Shown piece after piece: positions 1-8,791 of a stretch of DNA of 64,000 nt. The DNA lies in NCBI RefSeq assembly GCF_000176175.1, contig NZ_ACZP01000014.1, positions 248,001 to 312,000 of the forward strand, in the 5' to 3' direction. The DNA comes from Vibrio furnissii CIP 102972 (lineage in GTDB: Bacteria > Pseudomonadota > Gammaproteobacteria > Enterobacterales > Vibrionaceae). The translations under genes and the position numbers were made by a program. Position 1 is the stretch's first letter, and each line of letters opens with the position of its first letter. Below the pieces are notes generated by a model, which was not told the DNA's origin, ran no database searches, and worked only from the letters and a program-made list of their open reading frames with translations.

Positions 1-987
1 TATTTTTCTTGCTAAAATACAAGCTGAAACAACAATAACAGTACAACAAAGGAATAAGGACACTAGCTGAATTTTAACAATGGAATCAAGTGTTATAGAG
101 ATATCTTTCTTTACGACCTCGTTACTTTTACTTGCGTCGTTTCTGATTTCGATTAATTTTCTCGACAATTCTTCTTTCTTTTCAAGATAATTAACATTTA
201 ACTGTTCAAGTTCATCATTATACCGTATGACATTTAACTTGGACTGAGGAATGCTATTTTCAGAAAAGAGGATTCTCATTAACTTATCATTCGAACTTAT
301 ATAATCTTTTTCATTTCTAATCGATGGTAATTCTTCATAAAGAAACTCTTCATCATCCTCAATTAGACTTTTGAGGTTATTCATCTGGTTGACAACTGTT
401 TTTGCTTCGACTTCATCATCGACAAACAAAATCTTATTCGTCATTGCTATGGATGCGTTTATTTTTTCGAGATATGACTCTATATCTTTAATTAAAAACT
501 CATCAGGCTCATTAGACATTGTCAATGTTCGTTTAATTATAATAGCCGATGAAACGGAAATATTTTCCATTTCATTTCGATCTGTTTTTATTTTATTTTC
601 TTTATCAAGGATTAATTTTTTAATTGATATTTTTTGTTCAATAACTTCCTTTAAATCATCAGCAATATTTTCTAGATAATTCACATCAGCAAGGTGAGAT
701 GAAGACAATGAATTGATAAAGGCATCCATTTTCTCATGTAAATAAAAAATTTCATTATTAATAATATTGGCATCATTAGCATTCATAACAGTTGACAGTT
801 GAATATCAATATTTTGACTTTCACTTTGTAGCTGACTGGCTACTTCATTCAAAGAAAGCGATTTATTGATTGCGAACTCAATGTCATCCTTCGCTGAATT
901 TGAATGATAGATTACGAATGAGTTCGTCAATGTAAGAATCAATAGAACACTAACAAAGGCTATTATAATTTGGGTTACAACTTTCAT
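1..987 (-). CDS. methyl-accepting chemotaxis-type sensor, N-terminal part (cut by window edge)
   Basis: The minus-strand frame is open from an ATG at 987 to the window edge (329 codons) with no stop. Residues about 5-27 form a first membrane helix. A long, mostly helical, charged periplasmic region follows, and a second membrane helix sits near residues 305-327, just before the cut. This layout (TM, roughly 275-residue helical sensor, TM) fits the ligand-binding half of a chemoreceptor, perhaps of the helical bimodular (HBM) kind. A sensor histidine kinase cannot be excluded because the signalling domain is outside the window. The gene lies directly downstream of the LamB-type porin in the same direction, after a strong terminator, so it is probably transcribed separately. 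Its place at the end of the mannoside locus suggests, but does not show, a related signal. Confidence 0.7.
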   Translation of the reverse strand, partial: MKVVTQIIIAFVSVLLILTLTNSFVIYHSNSAKDDIEFAINKSLSLNEVASQLQSESQNIDIQLSTVMNANDANIINNEIFYLHEKMDAFINSLSSSHLADVNYLENIADDLKEVIEQKISIKKLILDKENKIKTDRNEMENISVSSAIIIKRTLTMSNEPDEFLIKDIESYLEKINASIAMTNKILFVDDEVEAKTVVNQMNNLKSLIEDDEEFLYEELPSIRNEKDYISSNDKLMRILFSENSIPQSKLNVIRYNDELEQLNVNYLEKKEELSRKLIEIRNDASKSNEVVKKDISITLDSIVKIQLVSLFLCCTVIVVSACILARKI

Positions 988-1007
988 GGCATTCCTTCAC
1001 CAATATT

Positions 1008-1034
1008 AAAAAAGGAGAGAGCAATGCTCTCTCC
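1008..1034 (-). terminator. rho-independent terminator of the porin gene
   Basis: A perfect inverted repeat with 10-base arms (1014-1023 and 1025-1034) is followed on the minus strand by six T. It ends the porin transcript before the chemoreceptor gene. Confidence 0.85.
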
Positions 1035-1064
1035 AAAGAAGGACAGTAAATCTACATAGATAAC

Positions 1065-2354
1065 CTAGAACCAAACTTCCGCTTGAATACCGAAGTTCAA
1101 TGTATCTGTTTCACCATTACGAGTGTAACCAGAATCAATTTTTGACGATGCACCATCATCCCATTTCGCATAAGTGACAAAAGCACGAATTTGTGGACGA
1201 GCCCAGAAGCCAGTTTCCAGCATCAATGTTGGAGCGATAGTTGCCTTATAGAAGCCACCATCTGCGCCGTCAGCAACGTCTTCTTTAATATGCTCATAAC
1301 CAAGTTCATACTGCATTGCGAAATTTTTGGTGATTTGGTTATGTGGGCGAACGCCAATTGCGTAGATATCGCGATCTGCACCAGTTTTGGTACCGGCCCA
1401 TGGCGCATAATCTGAATCACTCTGATAAAACGCAAAAGTAGATAGCTCCCAAGACTCACTTAGATTTGCTAGGCCATCAAAAACAATACGCGCTGACTTA
1501 GCGTCTTTAGCATTACCAAAACCCCAACCGTTTTTACCCAGTGAATCCCCCGCAGCAAGACCTTCACCATATTGAGCAGTAATGCGAGAGTAGCCGTTCG
1601 TTAAGCCATAAAAGCCATCGAAGTTATAAACCGCGGTCAATCCCAAACCACTTGTAGGACCATTTTGACGCCACGAGCTTTTCTCCATTGTGTGCCCTAC
1701 AACTTGGAAATCTAAACCTGAATCAGCGATTTTTTTGAACCAAACATTAAGAGAAATATCTTCTGGATAACCTTGGGTCGAGCTATCGTCAGGATCTGCA
1801 GAGTTTTCGCCACTAGGGGTAAAAGCGTAAACACCTACGTCCATTTTTGCGAAGCCAACATCAATTTTGTCAACGCCACCACCGGTACCGTTGTATTGAA
1901 TGTACTCCCAATCGTATTGATGGCTCGATGTGTTAGATGAACTGTATCGTTTACCTGCCCAAAACACACTCTCTGGCGCAAACGAAAACCCGCCCATTTC
2001 AACGTAGCCTTCGCGGAACTGAATGTCATGATCATCCCCATCAACACAGTTCCAGTCTGCTGTACACTTCGTTTCGTGCGTCAAGTTCGCTCTTACTCGA
2101 GCCCATGTTCCTTCGTCAGTGGTAATTTTGATTGTAGGCAAAAGCTCGATTTTGGTGTTTTGTTCGTTCCCAAGACGGAATTTACCGTAATTGGTAAAAA
2201 GCCCTAGGGAGTTGGAGCGTGTTCCATCACCGTTGAGTAATAGACCCGATTTGAGATAACCGTGTAGCTCTCCTGAAGTCTCTAAAGCAAGCGCAGGGGC
2301 AGACGCTACAAATAATCCAAGGATGATACCTTTTGCTAATTTATTTAGTTTCAT
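1065..2354 (-). CDS. LamB-type maltoporin-family outer-membrane channel
   Basis: Protein of 429 residues that begins with a signal peptide (cleavage likely after ALA at residue 23) and ends in WF, the usual C-terminal beta signal of outer-membrane barrels. The N-terminal ELHGYLKSG stretch and the FWAGKRY motif are typical of the LamB family of carbohydrate porins. The frame extends upstream through a TTG, but the ATG at 2354 has an AAGAAG ribosome site and starts the signal peptide, so it is preferred. It should pass oligosaccharides through the outer membrane. A LacI-type operator (2461-2478) lies about 110 bases upstream, tying it to the mannoside phosphorylase genes, so mannooligosaccharides are the likely cargo (inference). 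Confidence 0.9.
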   Translation of the reverse strand: MKLNKLAKGIILGLFVASAPALALETSGELHGYLKSGLLLNGDGTRSNSLGLFTNYGKFRLGNEQNTKIELLPTIKITTDEGTWARVRANLTHETKCTADWNCVDGDDHDIQFREGYVEMGGFSFAPESVFWAGKRYSSSNTSSHQYDWEYIQYNGTGGGVDKIDVGFAKMDVGVYAFTPSGENSADPDDSSTQGYPEDISLNVWFKKIADSGLDFQVVGHTMEKSSWRQNGPTSGLGLTAVYNFDGFYGLTNGYSRITAQYGEGLAAGDSLGKNGWGFGNAKDAKSARIVFDGLANLSESWELSTFAFYQSDSDYAPWAGTKTGADRDIYAIGVRPHNQITKNFAMQYELGYEHIKEDVADGADGGFYKATIAPTLMLETGFWARPQIRAFVTYAKWDDGASSKIDSGYTRNGETDTLNFGIQAEVWF

Positions 2355-2460
2355 AGTGCTTCTTCTTATCGTTACTGTTTGAAATTCAAAAAGACCCACC
2401 CAACAAAATCCTTTTACTTACTGGCTTCATTTGGGTTGAGGTAACTATACCAAAACAAAA

Positions 2461-2478
2461 AATGGTAACGTTACGATT
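2461..2478. promoter_or_regulatory. LacI-family operator upstream of porin
   Basis: Palindrome AATGGTAACGTTACGATT matches 17 of 18 positions of the consensus AATCGTAACGTTACGATT that I derive from the copies in this locus. LacI proteins typically bind such CG-centred palindromes. Confidence 0.8.
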
Positions 2479-2625
2479 TCGATCACCATTTATGATTGAG
2501 AATATAAGTTATGATCATAAATGAGATCCAAGATCTATTTCCATGTGATTACCTAATATTAATATTCTATAAGCATCACATTTTTATTTTTTTATATAAC
2601 TTAGATCACAAATAATATTATAGAT

Positions 2626-2652
2626 AAATAAAAAGAGCACATACGTGCTCTT
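2626..2652 (-). terminator. terminator of mannosylglucose phosphorylase gene
   Basis: Eight-base arms (2633-2640, 2645-2652) with a 4-base loop, followed on the minus strand by TTTTATTTA. Confidence 0.7.
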
Positions 2653-2656
2653 AGCG

Positions 2657-3829
2657 TCATACATATTTTTCGTTTGACTTAATTAATTCAATTCTTTGAG
2701 CAACACATTGATATGATGTTAACGGATCTTCTGGTGTATTCATCACATAATCGACCAACTGATCGACAGTTGTGGTTAATACATGACAACGAGTATCTGA
2801 TGATGCGTAGTAGATAAACACTTCACCATTGTCTCGAGCAATTAATCCATTGCAAAACACGACGTTGGACACATCGCCTACCCGCTCCTCTCCTTCAGGA
2901 GCCAAAAAGTATCCGCTAGGTCGATGGATCACTTTCGTTGGGTTATCGAGTGCAGTCATAAAACTATAGAGAACATAACGAAGACCTGCGGCAGTATTGC
3001 GCACACCATGAGCAATGTGTAACCACCCTTGACTCGTCTTAATTGGCGCTGGTCCTTGACCATTCTTAGATTCTTTTATTGTATGGTAAGTCTTTGGATC
3101 AATGACATATTCCATGTCAACCACAGCACTTTCCATAGAATCGGTGTACCCCCAGCCAATGCCACCACCACTGCCCGCTTCAATAAAGCTATCTTGTGGT
3201 CGTGTGTAAAGTGCATACTTGCCGTCTACAAACTCAGGATGCAGAACAACATTACGTTGTTGCGCCGAACGAGTTTTAAGATCTGGTAAACGCTGCCAGG
3301 TTTTTAAATCAGTAGTACGTACAATGCCACACTGTGCTACAGCCGAAGACTCATCGCCTTTGGGAGCTTCAGGATCTTTTCGCTCAGTGCAAAACAGGCC
3401 ATAAATGTACCCATCTTCATGCTTCACTAAACGCATGTCGTAAACATTTGTATCAGGCTCAATCGTCTGCGGAATAACACAAGGTTTATCCCAGAATTTG
3501 AAACCATCAACACCGTTTTCTGATTCCGCTACGGCAAAAAAAGACTTACGATCATGTCCTTCAACACGCGCAACTAAGTAAAACTTCCCATTTAACTCGA
3601 TAGCACCTGGGTTTAATACAGCATTAATACCTAGGCGTTCCATCAAAAAAGGATTCGTTTCTGGATTCAGATCATAACGCCAAGCCAATGGTGCATGTGC
3701 CGCTGTCAATACAGGTTTTTTGTAGCGATAAAAAATTCCATTTCCTGGAGTAATTGGTGAATTTTCATATTCATTATTACGAGAAAAATCTGATTTCAAA
3801 TCAGAAAGTCTTTGGCTAAAAATAGACAT
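2657..3829 (-). CDS. GH130 family 4-O-beta-D-mannosyl-D-glucose phosphorylase
   Basis: Protein of 390 residues that matches the GH130_1 subfamily along its whole length. From memory it closely resembles Bacteroides fragilis MGP in length and motifs: [16 protein letters not shown] near residues 50-65, VYDMRL with the expected catalytic acid Asp131, [19 protein letters not shown], and GHGVRN-like and SSDTR blocks. The family reaction is phosphorolysis of Man-beta-1,4-Glc to alpha-mannose-1-phosphate and glucose in the cytoplasm; no signal peptide is seen. The start ATG at 3829 follows AGGG. A second GH130 gene, a phosphomannomutase and a 2-epimerase nearby complete the known mannobiose route. 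A LacI-type operator lies at 3903-3920. Confidence 0.92.
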   Translation of the reverse strand: MSIFSQRLSDLKSDFSRNNEYENSPITPGNGIFYRYKKPVLTAAHAPLAWRYDLNPETNPFLMERLGINAVLNPGAIELNGKFYLVARVEGHDRKSFFAVAESENGVDGFKFWDKPCVIPQTIEPDTNVYDMRLVKHEDGYIYGLFCTERKDPEAPKGDESSAVAQCGIVRTTDLKTWQRLPDLKTRSAQQRNVVLHPEFVDGKYALYTRPQDSFIEAGSGGGIGWGYTDSMESAVVDMEYVIDPKTYHTIKESKNGQGPAPIKTSQGWLHIAHGVRNTAAGLRYVLYSFMTALDNPTKVIHRPSGYFLAPEGEERVGDVSNVVFCNGLIARDNGEVFIYYASSDTRCHVLTTTVDQLVDYVMNTPEDPLTSYQCVAQRIELIKSNEKYV

Positions 3830-3902
3830 ATTTGACCCTAAATTTTAAAACAGACATCATCATCAGACGATGAATGACAATCGTTATAATGATGACAAAT
3901 AA

Positions 3903-3920
3903 AAACTTAACGTTACGATT
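3903..3920. promoter_or_regulatory. LacI-family operator upstream of GH130_1 gene
   Basis: AAACTTAACGTTACGATT matches 16 of 18 positions of the local consensus and lies 74 bases before the phosphorylase start. Confidence 0.75.
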
Positions 3921-3956
3921 TATCATCATTATGTGCTTGATATTTAAAGTTTGACG

Positions 3957-4949
3957 TTAGAAAACTTCAGATTTTGTTTTTAATTCACGCATGAGGTCAT
4001 CAACAGTTGTGTAGGCGACAGCTGAATAGGTATCAGCCGCTCCATAATAAACTGCGATTCGTCCCGTTTCAGAGTCCGCCAACGCGGCACATGGGAAGGC
4101 AACGTTCGGAACAAAACCTGTTGTTTCATAGCTCTTTTCAGGCGTTAAAATGTAGTCTCGAGTACGGTATTTCACTTTCCATGGTTCATCTAAATCAAGT
4201 AATGCAGCACCAAAACTGTATACAAAACCATTGCATGTCCCAGATACGCCATGATAAATCATCAACCACCCTTCCGAGGTTTCGATAGGAATAGGCCCAG
4301 CACCAATCTTGGTTCCCTGCCACCAGCCATTGCCACCTTTGCCCATCACATGGCGATGTTTACCCCAGTATTCCATGTCATTTGAATGGCTTAGGAAAAT
4401 ATCGCCAAACGGAGTGTGGCCGGAATCAGAAGGACGATTCAACATCAGAAATTGACCATTGACCTTACGAGGGAACAAAACACCGTTGCGGTTAAATGGC
4501 ACACATGCATTTTCTAAACGCGTAAACGTTTTGAAATCACGAGTCATACCAACACCCAACGTGGCACCATGGTCATCAGTACACCAAGTCACGTAGTAAA
4601 TGTCCTCGATTTTTACAACTCGCGGATCATAGGCGTATGTGGGTTGAAAAGGCTTTCCGTCAACATCTAACCATTGGATAGGATCTTGTTGAAATTCCCA
4701 ATTCAATCCATTTTTTGAATGCCCAACATGCAAATGCGGACGACCATTTTTATAATCACAACGAAATACACCGATAAACTCGCCATTAAACGGTACGACG
4801 GCAGAGTTATACACTCGAGCAGCGGCAGGAAACGGGTTCCAGTCGATGATAGGATTCTCAGAGTGACGCCACATAACCCCTTCTTCGCCAACAGGCTTCT
4901 CTTGCCAAGGCATGTTAGGAATTGCATCACCAATAATTTTTACAGACAT
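3957..4949 (-). CDS. GH130 family beta-mannooligosaccharide phosphorylase
   Basis: Protein of 330 residues, shorter than its neighbour, as is usual for the GH130_2 subfamily. YAYDPRV with Asp108 corresponds to the catalytic acid motif, and FRCDY, LNRPSD, KIGAGP and IYHGV blocks mark the five-bladed propeller. Characterised relatives phosphorolyse beta-1,4-mannooligosaccharides, Man-beta-1,4-GlcNAc, or beta-1,2-mannosides; the sequence alone does not settle which. Next to a mannosylglucose phosphorylase and a 2-epimerase, a beta-1,4-mannooligosaccharide phosphorylase is the best guess. The upstream TTG start offered by the frame is rejected in favour of the ATG at 4949, which has GGAGAA six bases away. 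It follows the phosphomannomutase gene by about 37 bases and probably shares its transcript. Confidence 0.88.
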   Translation of the reverse strand: MSVKIIGDAIPNMPWQEKPVGEEGVMWRHSENPIIDWNPFPAAARVYNSAVVPFNGEFIGVFRCDYKNGRPHLHVGHSKNGLNWEFQQDPIQWLDVDGKPFQPTYAYDPRVVKIEDIYYVTWCTDDHGATLGVGMTRDFKTFTRLENACVPFNRNGVLFPRKVNGQFLMLNRPSDSGHTPFGDIFLSHSNDMEYWGKHRHVMGKGGNGWWQGTKIGAGPIPIETSEGWLMIYHGVSGTCNGFVYSFGAALLDLDEPWKVKYRTRDYILTPEKSYETTGFVPNVAFPCAALADSETGRIAVYYGAADTYSAVAYTTVDDLMRELKTKSEVF

Positions 4950-4986
4950 TTTATTCTCCAAACTTAAAAATCAAAAAAAGAAGGTA

Positions 4987-6351
4987 CTACTGTTGTAACA
5001 GCGCCAGAATCTGATTTGTTTTCTGTTCAACTAAGATAGGGTTACGCTTCGATTCAACGTTCAAACGAACAACAGGCTCAGTGTTGGAGGAGCGTAGATT
5101 AAATCGCCAATCTTCAAATTCCATACTGATACCATCAGTAATATCTGTCACAACCGCACTATCAATGAAGGCATCCCAGACTCGGTTAACCGCAACTTCA
5201 GGATTCGGAACAGTACGATTTATCTCGCCCGAAATTGGATAGCAGGTTTGAGCTTTGGATACGAATTGAGATAAGCTCAAACCTGTTTTTGATACGAGTT
5301 CAGCAATCAATAACCAAGGCAGCATACCCGAGTCACAATAAGCGAAGTCTCGGAAATAATGGTGTGCAGACATTTCCCCACCATAGACAGCGTCCTCTTG
5401 ACGCATTCGCTCTTTGATAAACGCATGCCCAGTTTTTGATTGAATGGCAACACCACCAGAATTCGAAACTACATCGATGGTATTCCACGTTAATCGAGGG
5501 TCATGGATGATCTTTGCACCCGGTTCTTTATCAAGAAACGCTTGAGCCAACATACCTACGATGTAATAACCTTCGATAAAACAACCGTTTTCATCAAATA
5601 AAAAACAGCGGTCAACATCACCATCCCAAGCAACACCAAAATCGGCTTTCTTTTCGATAACGGCGTCAATTGTCGCTTGTCGATTGTCAGGTAATAATGG
5701 GTTCGGTATCCCATTAGGGAAATTGCCGTCAGGCGTATGATTGATTTTTATGAACTCAAACGGTAAATGAGCTTCTAGATTGTCAATCATATGGCCAGCG
5801 GCACCATTGCCTGCATTCACGACGATACGCAATGGCCTTAGTTCGCTTTTATTGATGTAACCAAGCAAATGTTTCGTATACTCACCCGATATATCGTAAC
5901 GTTTCGATTTTTTGTCATAAAGAGCAATATCGTTGGAAGGTAAATAGGGTTGGGACTGTACGAGCGCCTTAATGTCATTTAAACCCGTGTCACCGCTAAT
6001 CGGTTTGGATTGTTCGCGAACAAGCTTCATTCCGTTGTATTCTTTCGGATTATGGCTAGCAGTCACCATGATGCCGCCATCGAGGTTTAAATGGCTCGTC
6101 GCAAAATAGACCTCTTCTGTTCCAACTAAACCTAGGTCAATGACTTCAGAACCACCATCGATCAGCCCCTTGCGAAGTGAAGATGCCAAAGACTCACTAC
6201 TTAAACGAATATCGTAGCCAACCGCGACTTGTTTTGCCTGAAGATACTCCGCGTATGCTCGACCAATTCGGTAAGCAATATCTTCATTCAATTCATCTGG
6301 CAGCCGACCTCGAATGTCATAAGCTTTAAATGCTTGGACTAAGTTTTCCAT
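4987..6351 (-). CDS. manB: phosphomannomutase
   Basis: Protein of 454 residues of the alpha-D-phosphohexomutase superfamily. All four signatures are visible: the phosphoserine loop TASHNP at 97-102, the metal loop DGDVDR at 243-248, the sugar loop GEMSAHHY at 325-332, and the phosphate-binding RSSNTEP near the C terminus. GEMSAHHY is typical of CpsG/ManB-type phosphomannomutases. It should interconvert mannose-1-phosphate and mannose-6-phosphate. Beside two mannoside phosphorylases its role is probably catabolic, feeding mannose-1-phosphate to glycolysis, rather than GDP-mannose synthesis (inference). The ATG at 6351 has a GGAGAG site seven bases upstream; the longer upstream frame runs through the operator and is rejected. 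Confidence 0.93.
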   Translation of the reverse strand: MENLVQAFKAYDIRGRLPDELNEDIAYRIGRAYAEYLQAKQVAVGYDIRLSSESLASSLRKGLIDGGSEVIDLGLVGTEEVYFATSHLNLDGGIMVTASHNPKEYNGMKLVREQSKPISGDTGLNDIKALVQSQPYLPSNDIALYDKKSKRYDISGEYTKHLLGYINKSELRPLRIVVNAGNGAAGHMIDNLEAHLPFEFIKINHTPDGNFPNGIPNPLLPDNRQATIDAVIEKKADFGVAWDGDVDRCFLFDENGCFIEGYYIVGMLAQAFLDKEPGAKIIHDPRLTWNTIDVVSNSGGVAIQSKTGHAFIKERMRQEDAVYGGEMSAHHYFRDFAYCDSGMLPWLLIAELVSKTGLSLSQFVSKAQTCYPISGEINRTVPNPEVAVNRVWDAFIDSAVVTDITDGISMEFEDWRFNLRSSNTEPVVRLNVESKRNPILVEQKTNQILALLQQ

Positions 6352-6364
6352 TATTCTCTCCAAA

Positions 6365-6382
6365 AATCGTAACGTTACCATT
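6365..6382. promoter_or_regulatory. LacI-family operator upstream of phosphomannomutase
   Basis: AATCGTAACGTTACCATT matches 17 of 18 consensus positions. It sits immediately upstream of the ribosome site of the phosphomannomutase-GH130 operon, where bound repressor would block the promoter. Confidence 0.8.
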
Positions 6383-6471
6383 TTTGAGTTTTTGCCAAAA
6401 AGTTTCAAGAACATCTGCATTATTTAGACAATAAGTGTGATGTATATTGAGTTTTAACAGGCGAAACAACA

Positions 6472-6504
6472 CTAAAAAGAAAGCCAGAACTTCTCGTTCT
6501 GGCT
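6472..6504 (-). terminator. terminator of the LacI-family gene
   Basis: Nine-base arms (6482-6490, 6496-6504) followed on the minus strand by TTTCTTTTT. Confidence 0.8.
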
Positions 6505-6539
6505 CTAAAATGAAAGGCTTACGATTGCACCGTAATTAG

Positions 6540-7544
6540 TTATCGAGGATATAGCGTTGTTTTTTCGACATATCTCAGATCTTTTGGATCCGCCCCCTCA
6601 ACACACTTGACGATGTAGCGAGACAACATCTTACCGACACTGTGAAAATCTTGCCTTAAACCCGGAATTGGCGGCATAAAAAAGCTAGGCAAATCACACG
6701 TTTCTACCGCAATCAATTCTATGTCTTTTCCGATCTGTTTACCCGCATCTTGAATCCCGGCAATCATACCGCAAGCACTGATCTCAGAACCACAGATGAT
6801 ACCGTCTGGAGCATTCTCTCCTTCCATCAATCGTTTTGCGTAATCTCGATAGTTATCAACATCAGTGTCAAAGATAATGTCTTTGTCTTTGGCAAAAGAC
6901 ATTCCGTATTCCATGGATGCCCTTTTGACACCGTAATACTTATGCCAGGCGTAGGTATATACTTGTGAGGAGCTGAGCAAACGAATATGCTCACATCCTT
7001 TGTCGTATAGATAACTTGCCGCTCGATACCCGATATCATAGTTATCGATATCGACATATGCGTGCTCGACACTCATCTCCGTCTGACCAAAAGTGACAAA
7101 TGGAATACCTTGCTCGTGGAGATATGTCACTCGTTCGTCTTGAGTCAGAGTCAGGTTAAAAATAATACCACCAGCCAAGTTGTTTTCTACAGCATATTTG
7201 ACCGGAATCAGCGGATCCTGTCCCGGTTCTAAAGGTAACACTGTCAGATGGAATGGTGTTCCCTCAAGGCCCGCAGTCAACCCGGCGATGAGCGCTAGAG
7301 TACCGACATCACCGACAATATCACCGGGTTTTGTCACCGGTAAAATCGCACAAATATTGTAGTTGATCCCCGTTCTCAATCCTAAACCAGAAAGATTCGG
7401 TCGATACCCTAGCTTTTCTGCTGCTGCTTTTACTTTGTCTTTCGTGGGTTGTTTGACATCATCTCCGTCTTTCAAAGCACGAGAGACCGTGGTAACCGAT
7501 AATCCAGTAAACTCAGCAATAGTTTTTAACGTAGCTTTAGACAT
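6540..7544 (-). CDS. LacI-family transcriptional regulator of the mannoside locus
   Basis: Protein of 334 residues. The N-terminal helix-turn-helix (LKTIAEFTGLSVTTVSRAL, residues 6-24) and hinge are classic LacI; the rest is a periplasmic-binding-protein-like sugar-sensing domain with NNLAGGIIFN and DGIICGSE stretches typical of the family. The ATG at 7544 has a GAAGAAA site; a longer upstream start would place the operator inside the gene. An AACGTT-centred palindrome lies 22-39 bases upstream (7566-7583), so the gene is probably autoregulated. Similar palindromes precede the porin, both phosphorylase units and the ABC operon, so this is likely the local repressor. The inducer is unknown; a mannoside or mannose phosphate is plausible. 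Confidence 0.92.
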   Translation of the reverse strand: MSKATLKTIAEFTGLSVTTVSRALKDGDDVKQPTKDKVKAAAEKLGYRPNLSGLGLRTGINYNICAILPVTKPGDIVGDVGTLALIAGLTAGLEGTPFHLTVLPLEPGQDPLIPVKYAVENNLAGGIIFNLTLTQDERVTYLHEQGIPFVTFGQTEMSVEHAYVDIDNYDIGYRAASYLYDKGCEHIRLLSSSQVYTYAWHKYYGVKRASMEYGMSFAKDKDIIFDTDVDNYRDYAKRLMEGENAPDGIICGSEISACGMIAGIQDAGKQIGKDIELIAVETCDLPSFFMPPIPGLRQDFHSVGKMLSRYIVKCVEGADPKDLRYVEKTTLYPR

Positions 7545-7565
7545 AAATTTCTTCGGGCTGCAAAA

Positions 7566-7583
7566 ATTCGTAACGTTAAGAAA
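7566..7583. promoter_or_regulatory. operator upstream of the lacI-type gene
   Basis: ATTCGTAACGTTAAGAAA keeps the core GTAACGTTA but matches only 14 of 18 consensus positions, so it is probably a weaker autoregulatory site. Confidence 0.6.
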
Positions 7584-7640
7584 GTGTCGCATTGAAGCAA
7601 TCAGGACTCAAGTCTATGTTGGTAAAATTTTAACTGAATC

Positions 7641-7667
7641 AAAAAAAACAGGCAGTTAATGCCTGTT
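7641..7667 (-). terminator. terminator of the mannoside ABC operon
   Basis: Eight-base perfect arms (7647-7654, 7660-7667) with a 5-base loop and a run of eight T on the minus strand. Confidence 0.9.
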
Positions 7668-7692
7668 CTTATTAGTGGAGAGTATAGATAGA

Positions 7693-8775
7693 CTAAATTC
7701 GTTCTTCAGTAGCAGCACAGAAAATCGATACGTTTTGAAGATTCAAATGCAGATTGAGCGATTCTCCATTCTTGATTTGCTGGTTAGCATCGAGCTTAGA
7801 TCTCAGCGGTTGCCCATACATATCAAACTCCGCAAGTGTTTCAGAACCGGTCATCTCAAAAGCGTTGACTGGCAACTGAATCTCAAAATGGCTATTGAGC
7901 GGTGATTGAGTCACATGTTCAGGACGAATACCAAATAACACTTTACGATCACTTACCGGCTTCTCTGAAAACTCATACCCATCCACAGGGATCCATACAT
8001 TATCAACCAGTACCCCCCATCGATCGCCCTCTTTATACAACAGACCTTTCAACAAATTGATCTGCGGTGCTCCCACAAACTTCGCGACAAACACATTCGC
8101 TGGCTTGTTGTAAATCTCATAAGGTGTCCCGATTTGCTGTGGGATACCTTTATTCAGCAGTACGATTTTGGTCGCCAGAGTCATCGCCTCAATTTGGTCA
8201 TGAGTCACATAGATGATCGTTGAGTCCAAAGTCGCATGTAGCTTTTTCAACTCGAGCCTCATCTCACCACGTAGTTTTGCATCGAGGTTAGATAATGGTT
8301 CATCAAACAAGAACACTTTGGGCTGTCGCATCAATGCTCGACCAATGGCAACACGTTGTCTTTGTCCACCAGACAATTGAGCCGGCGTTCGGTCAAGCAA
8401 ATGACCAATTTGCAACATATCAGCAACTTCTTTCACACGCTGCGCTATCTGGTCAGCTGGCTTCTTATTAATTTTCATACCGAAGCCGATATTTTCACTG
8501 ACCGTCATATGAGGGAACAGCGCGTAGGATTGAAATACCATAGCGATATCACGATCTTTAGGGTCTGCGAGCGTCACGTCTTTACCGCCAATCACCACTT
8601 GGCCAGAAGTGACATCTTCTAATCCAGCGATAAGGCGAAGCAGAGTCGACTTACCGCAGCCAGAAGGCCCCAGAAGCACCGTGAAGCCTCCAGCTTCCAT
8701 TTCCAAATCAATGTCATTTAGGATGACCGTTTTACCAAAAGATTTATTTAGTTTTTTTACTTCTACAGCATGCAT
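7693..8775 (-). CDS. MalK/UgpC-type sugar ABC transporter ATPase
   Basis: Protein of 360 residues with Walker A GPSGCGKST (36-44), Q-loop FQSYALFPHM, signature LSGGQRQ (134-140), Walker B VFLFDEP (154-160), the H-loop THD, and a C-terminal TOBE-like regulatory part with FGIRPEHV, as in MalK, UgpC and MsmX. It powers the two membrane permeases encoded at the head of the operon. The frame extends upstream into the preceding gene, but the ATG at 8775, 16 bases after the epimerase stop and with an AGGA site, fits the family N terminus. It is the last gene of the operon, before a strong terminator. Confidence 0.92.
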   Translation of the reverse strand: MHAVEVKKLNKSFGKTVILNDIDLEMEAGGFTVLLGPSGCGKSTLLRLIAGLEDVTSGQVVIGGKDVTLADPKDRDIAMVFQSYALFPHMTVSENIGFGMKINKKPADQIAQRVKEVADMLQIGHLLDRTPAQLSGGQRQRVAIGRALMRQPKVFLFDEPLSNLDAKLRGEMRLELKKLHATLDSTIIYVTHDQIEAMTLATKIVLLNKGIPQQIGTPYEIYNKPANVFVAKFVGAPQINLLKGLLYKEGDRWGVLVDNVWIPVDGYEFSEKPVSDRKVLFGIRPEHVTQSPLNSHFEIQLPVNAFEMTGSETLAEFDMYGQPLRSKLDANQQIKNGESLNLHLNLQNVSIFCAATEERI

Positions 8776-8791
8776 GTTGTCATCCTCACGT

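Larger units (their letters stand above)
2355..2656. other. gap between porin and first GH130 gene
   Basis: AT-rich promoter region of the porin. It holds the AACGTT-centred operator at 2461-2478 and the terminator of the upstream phosphorylase gene at 2633-2652. No coding frame was recognised. Confidence 0.7.

Noticed and set aside
371..679. 102-codon plus-strand frame near the left edge
   Set aside because: Antisense to the chemoreceptor frame, which is open without a stop from 987 to the window edge.
2521..2620. Possible CRP site upstream of the porin
   Set aside because: Only half-sites such as TGTGATC are seen; no 16-base TGTGA-N6-TCACA pattern with correct spacing.
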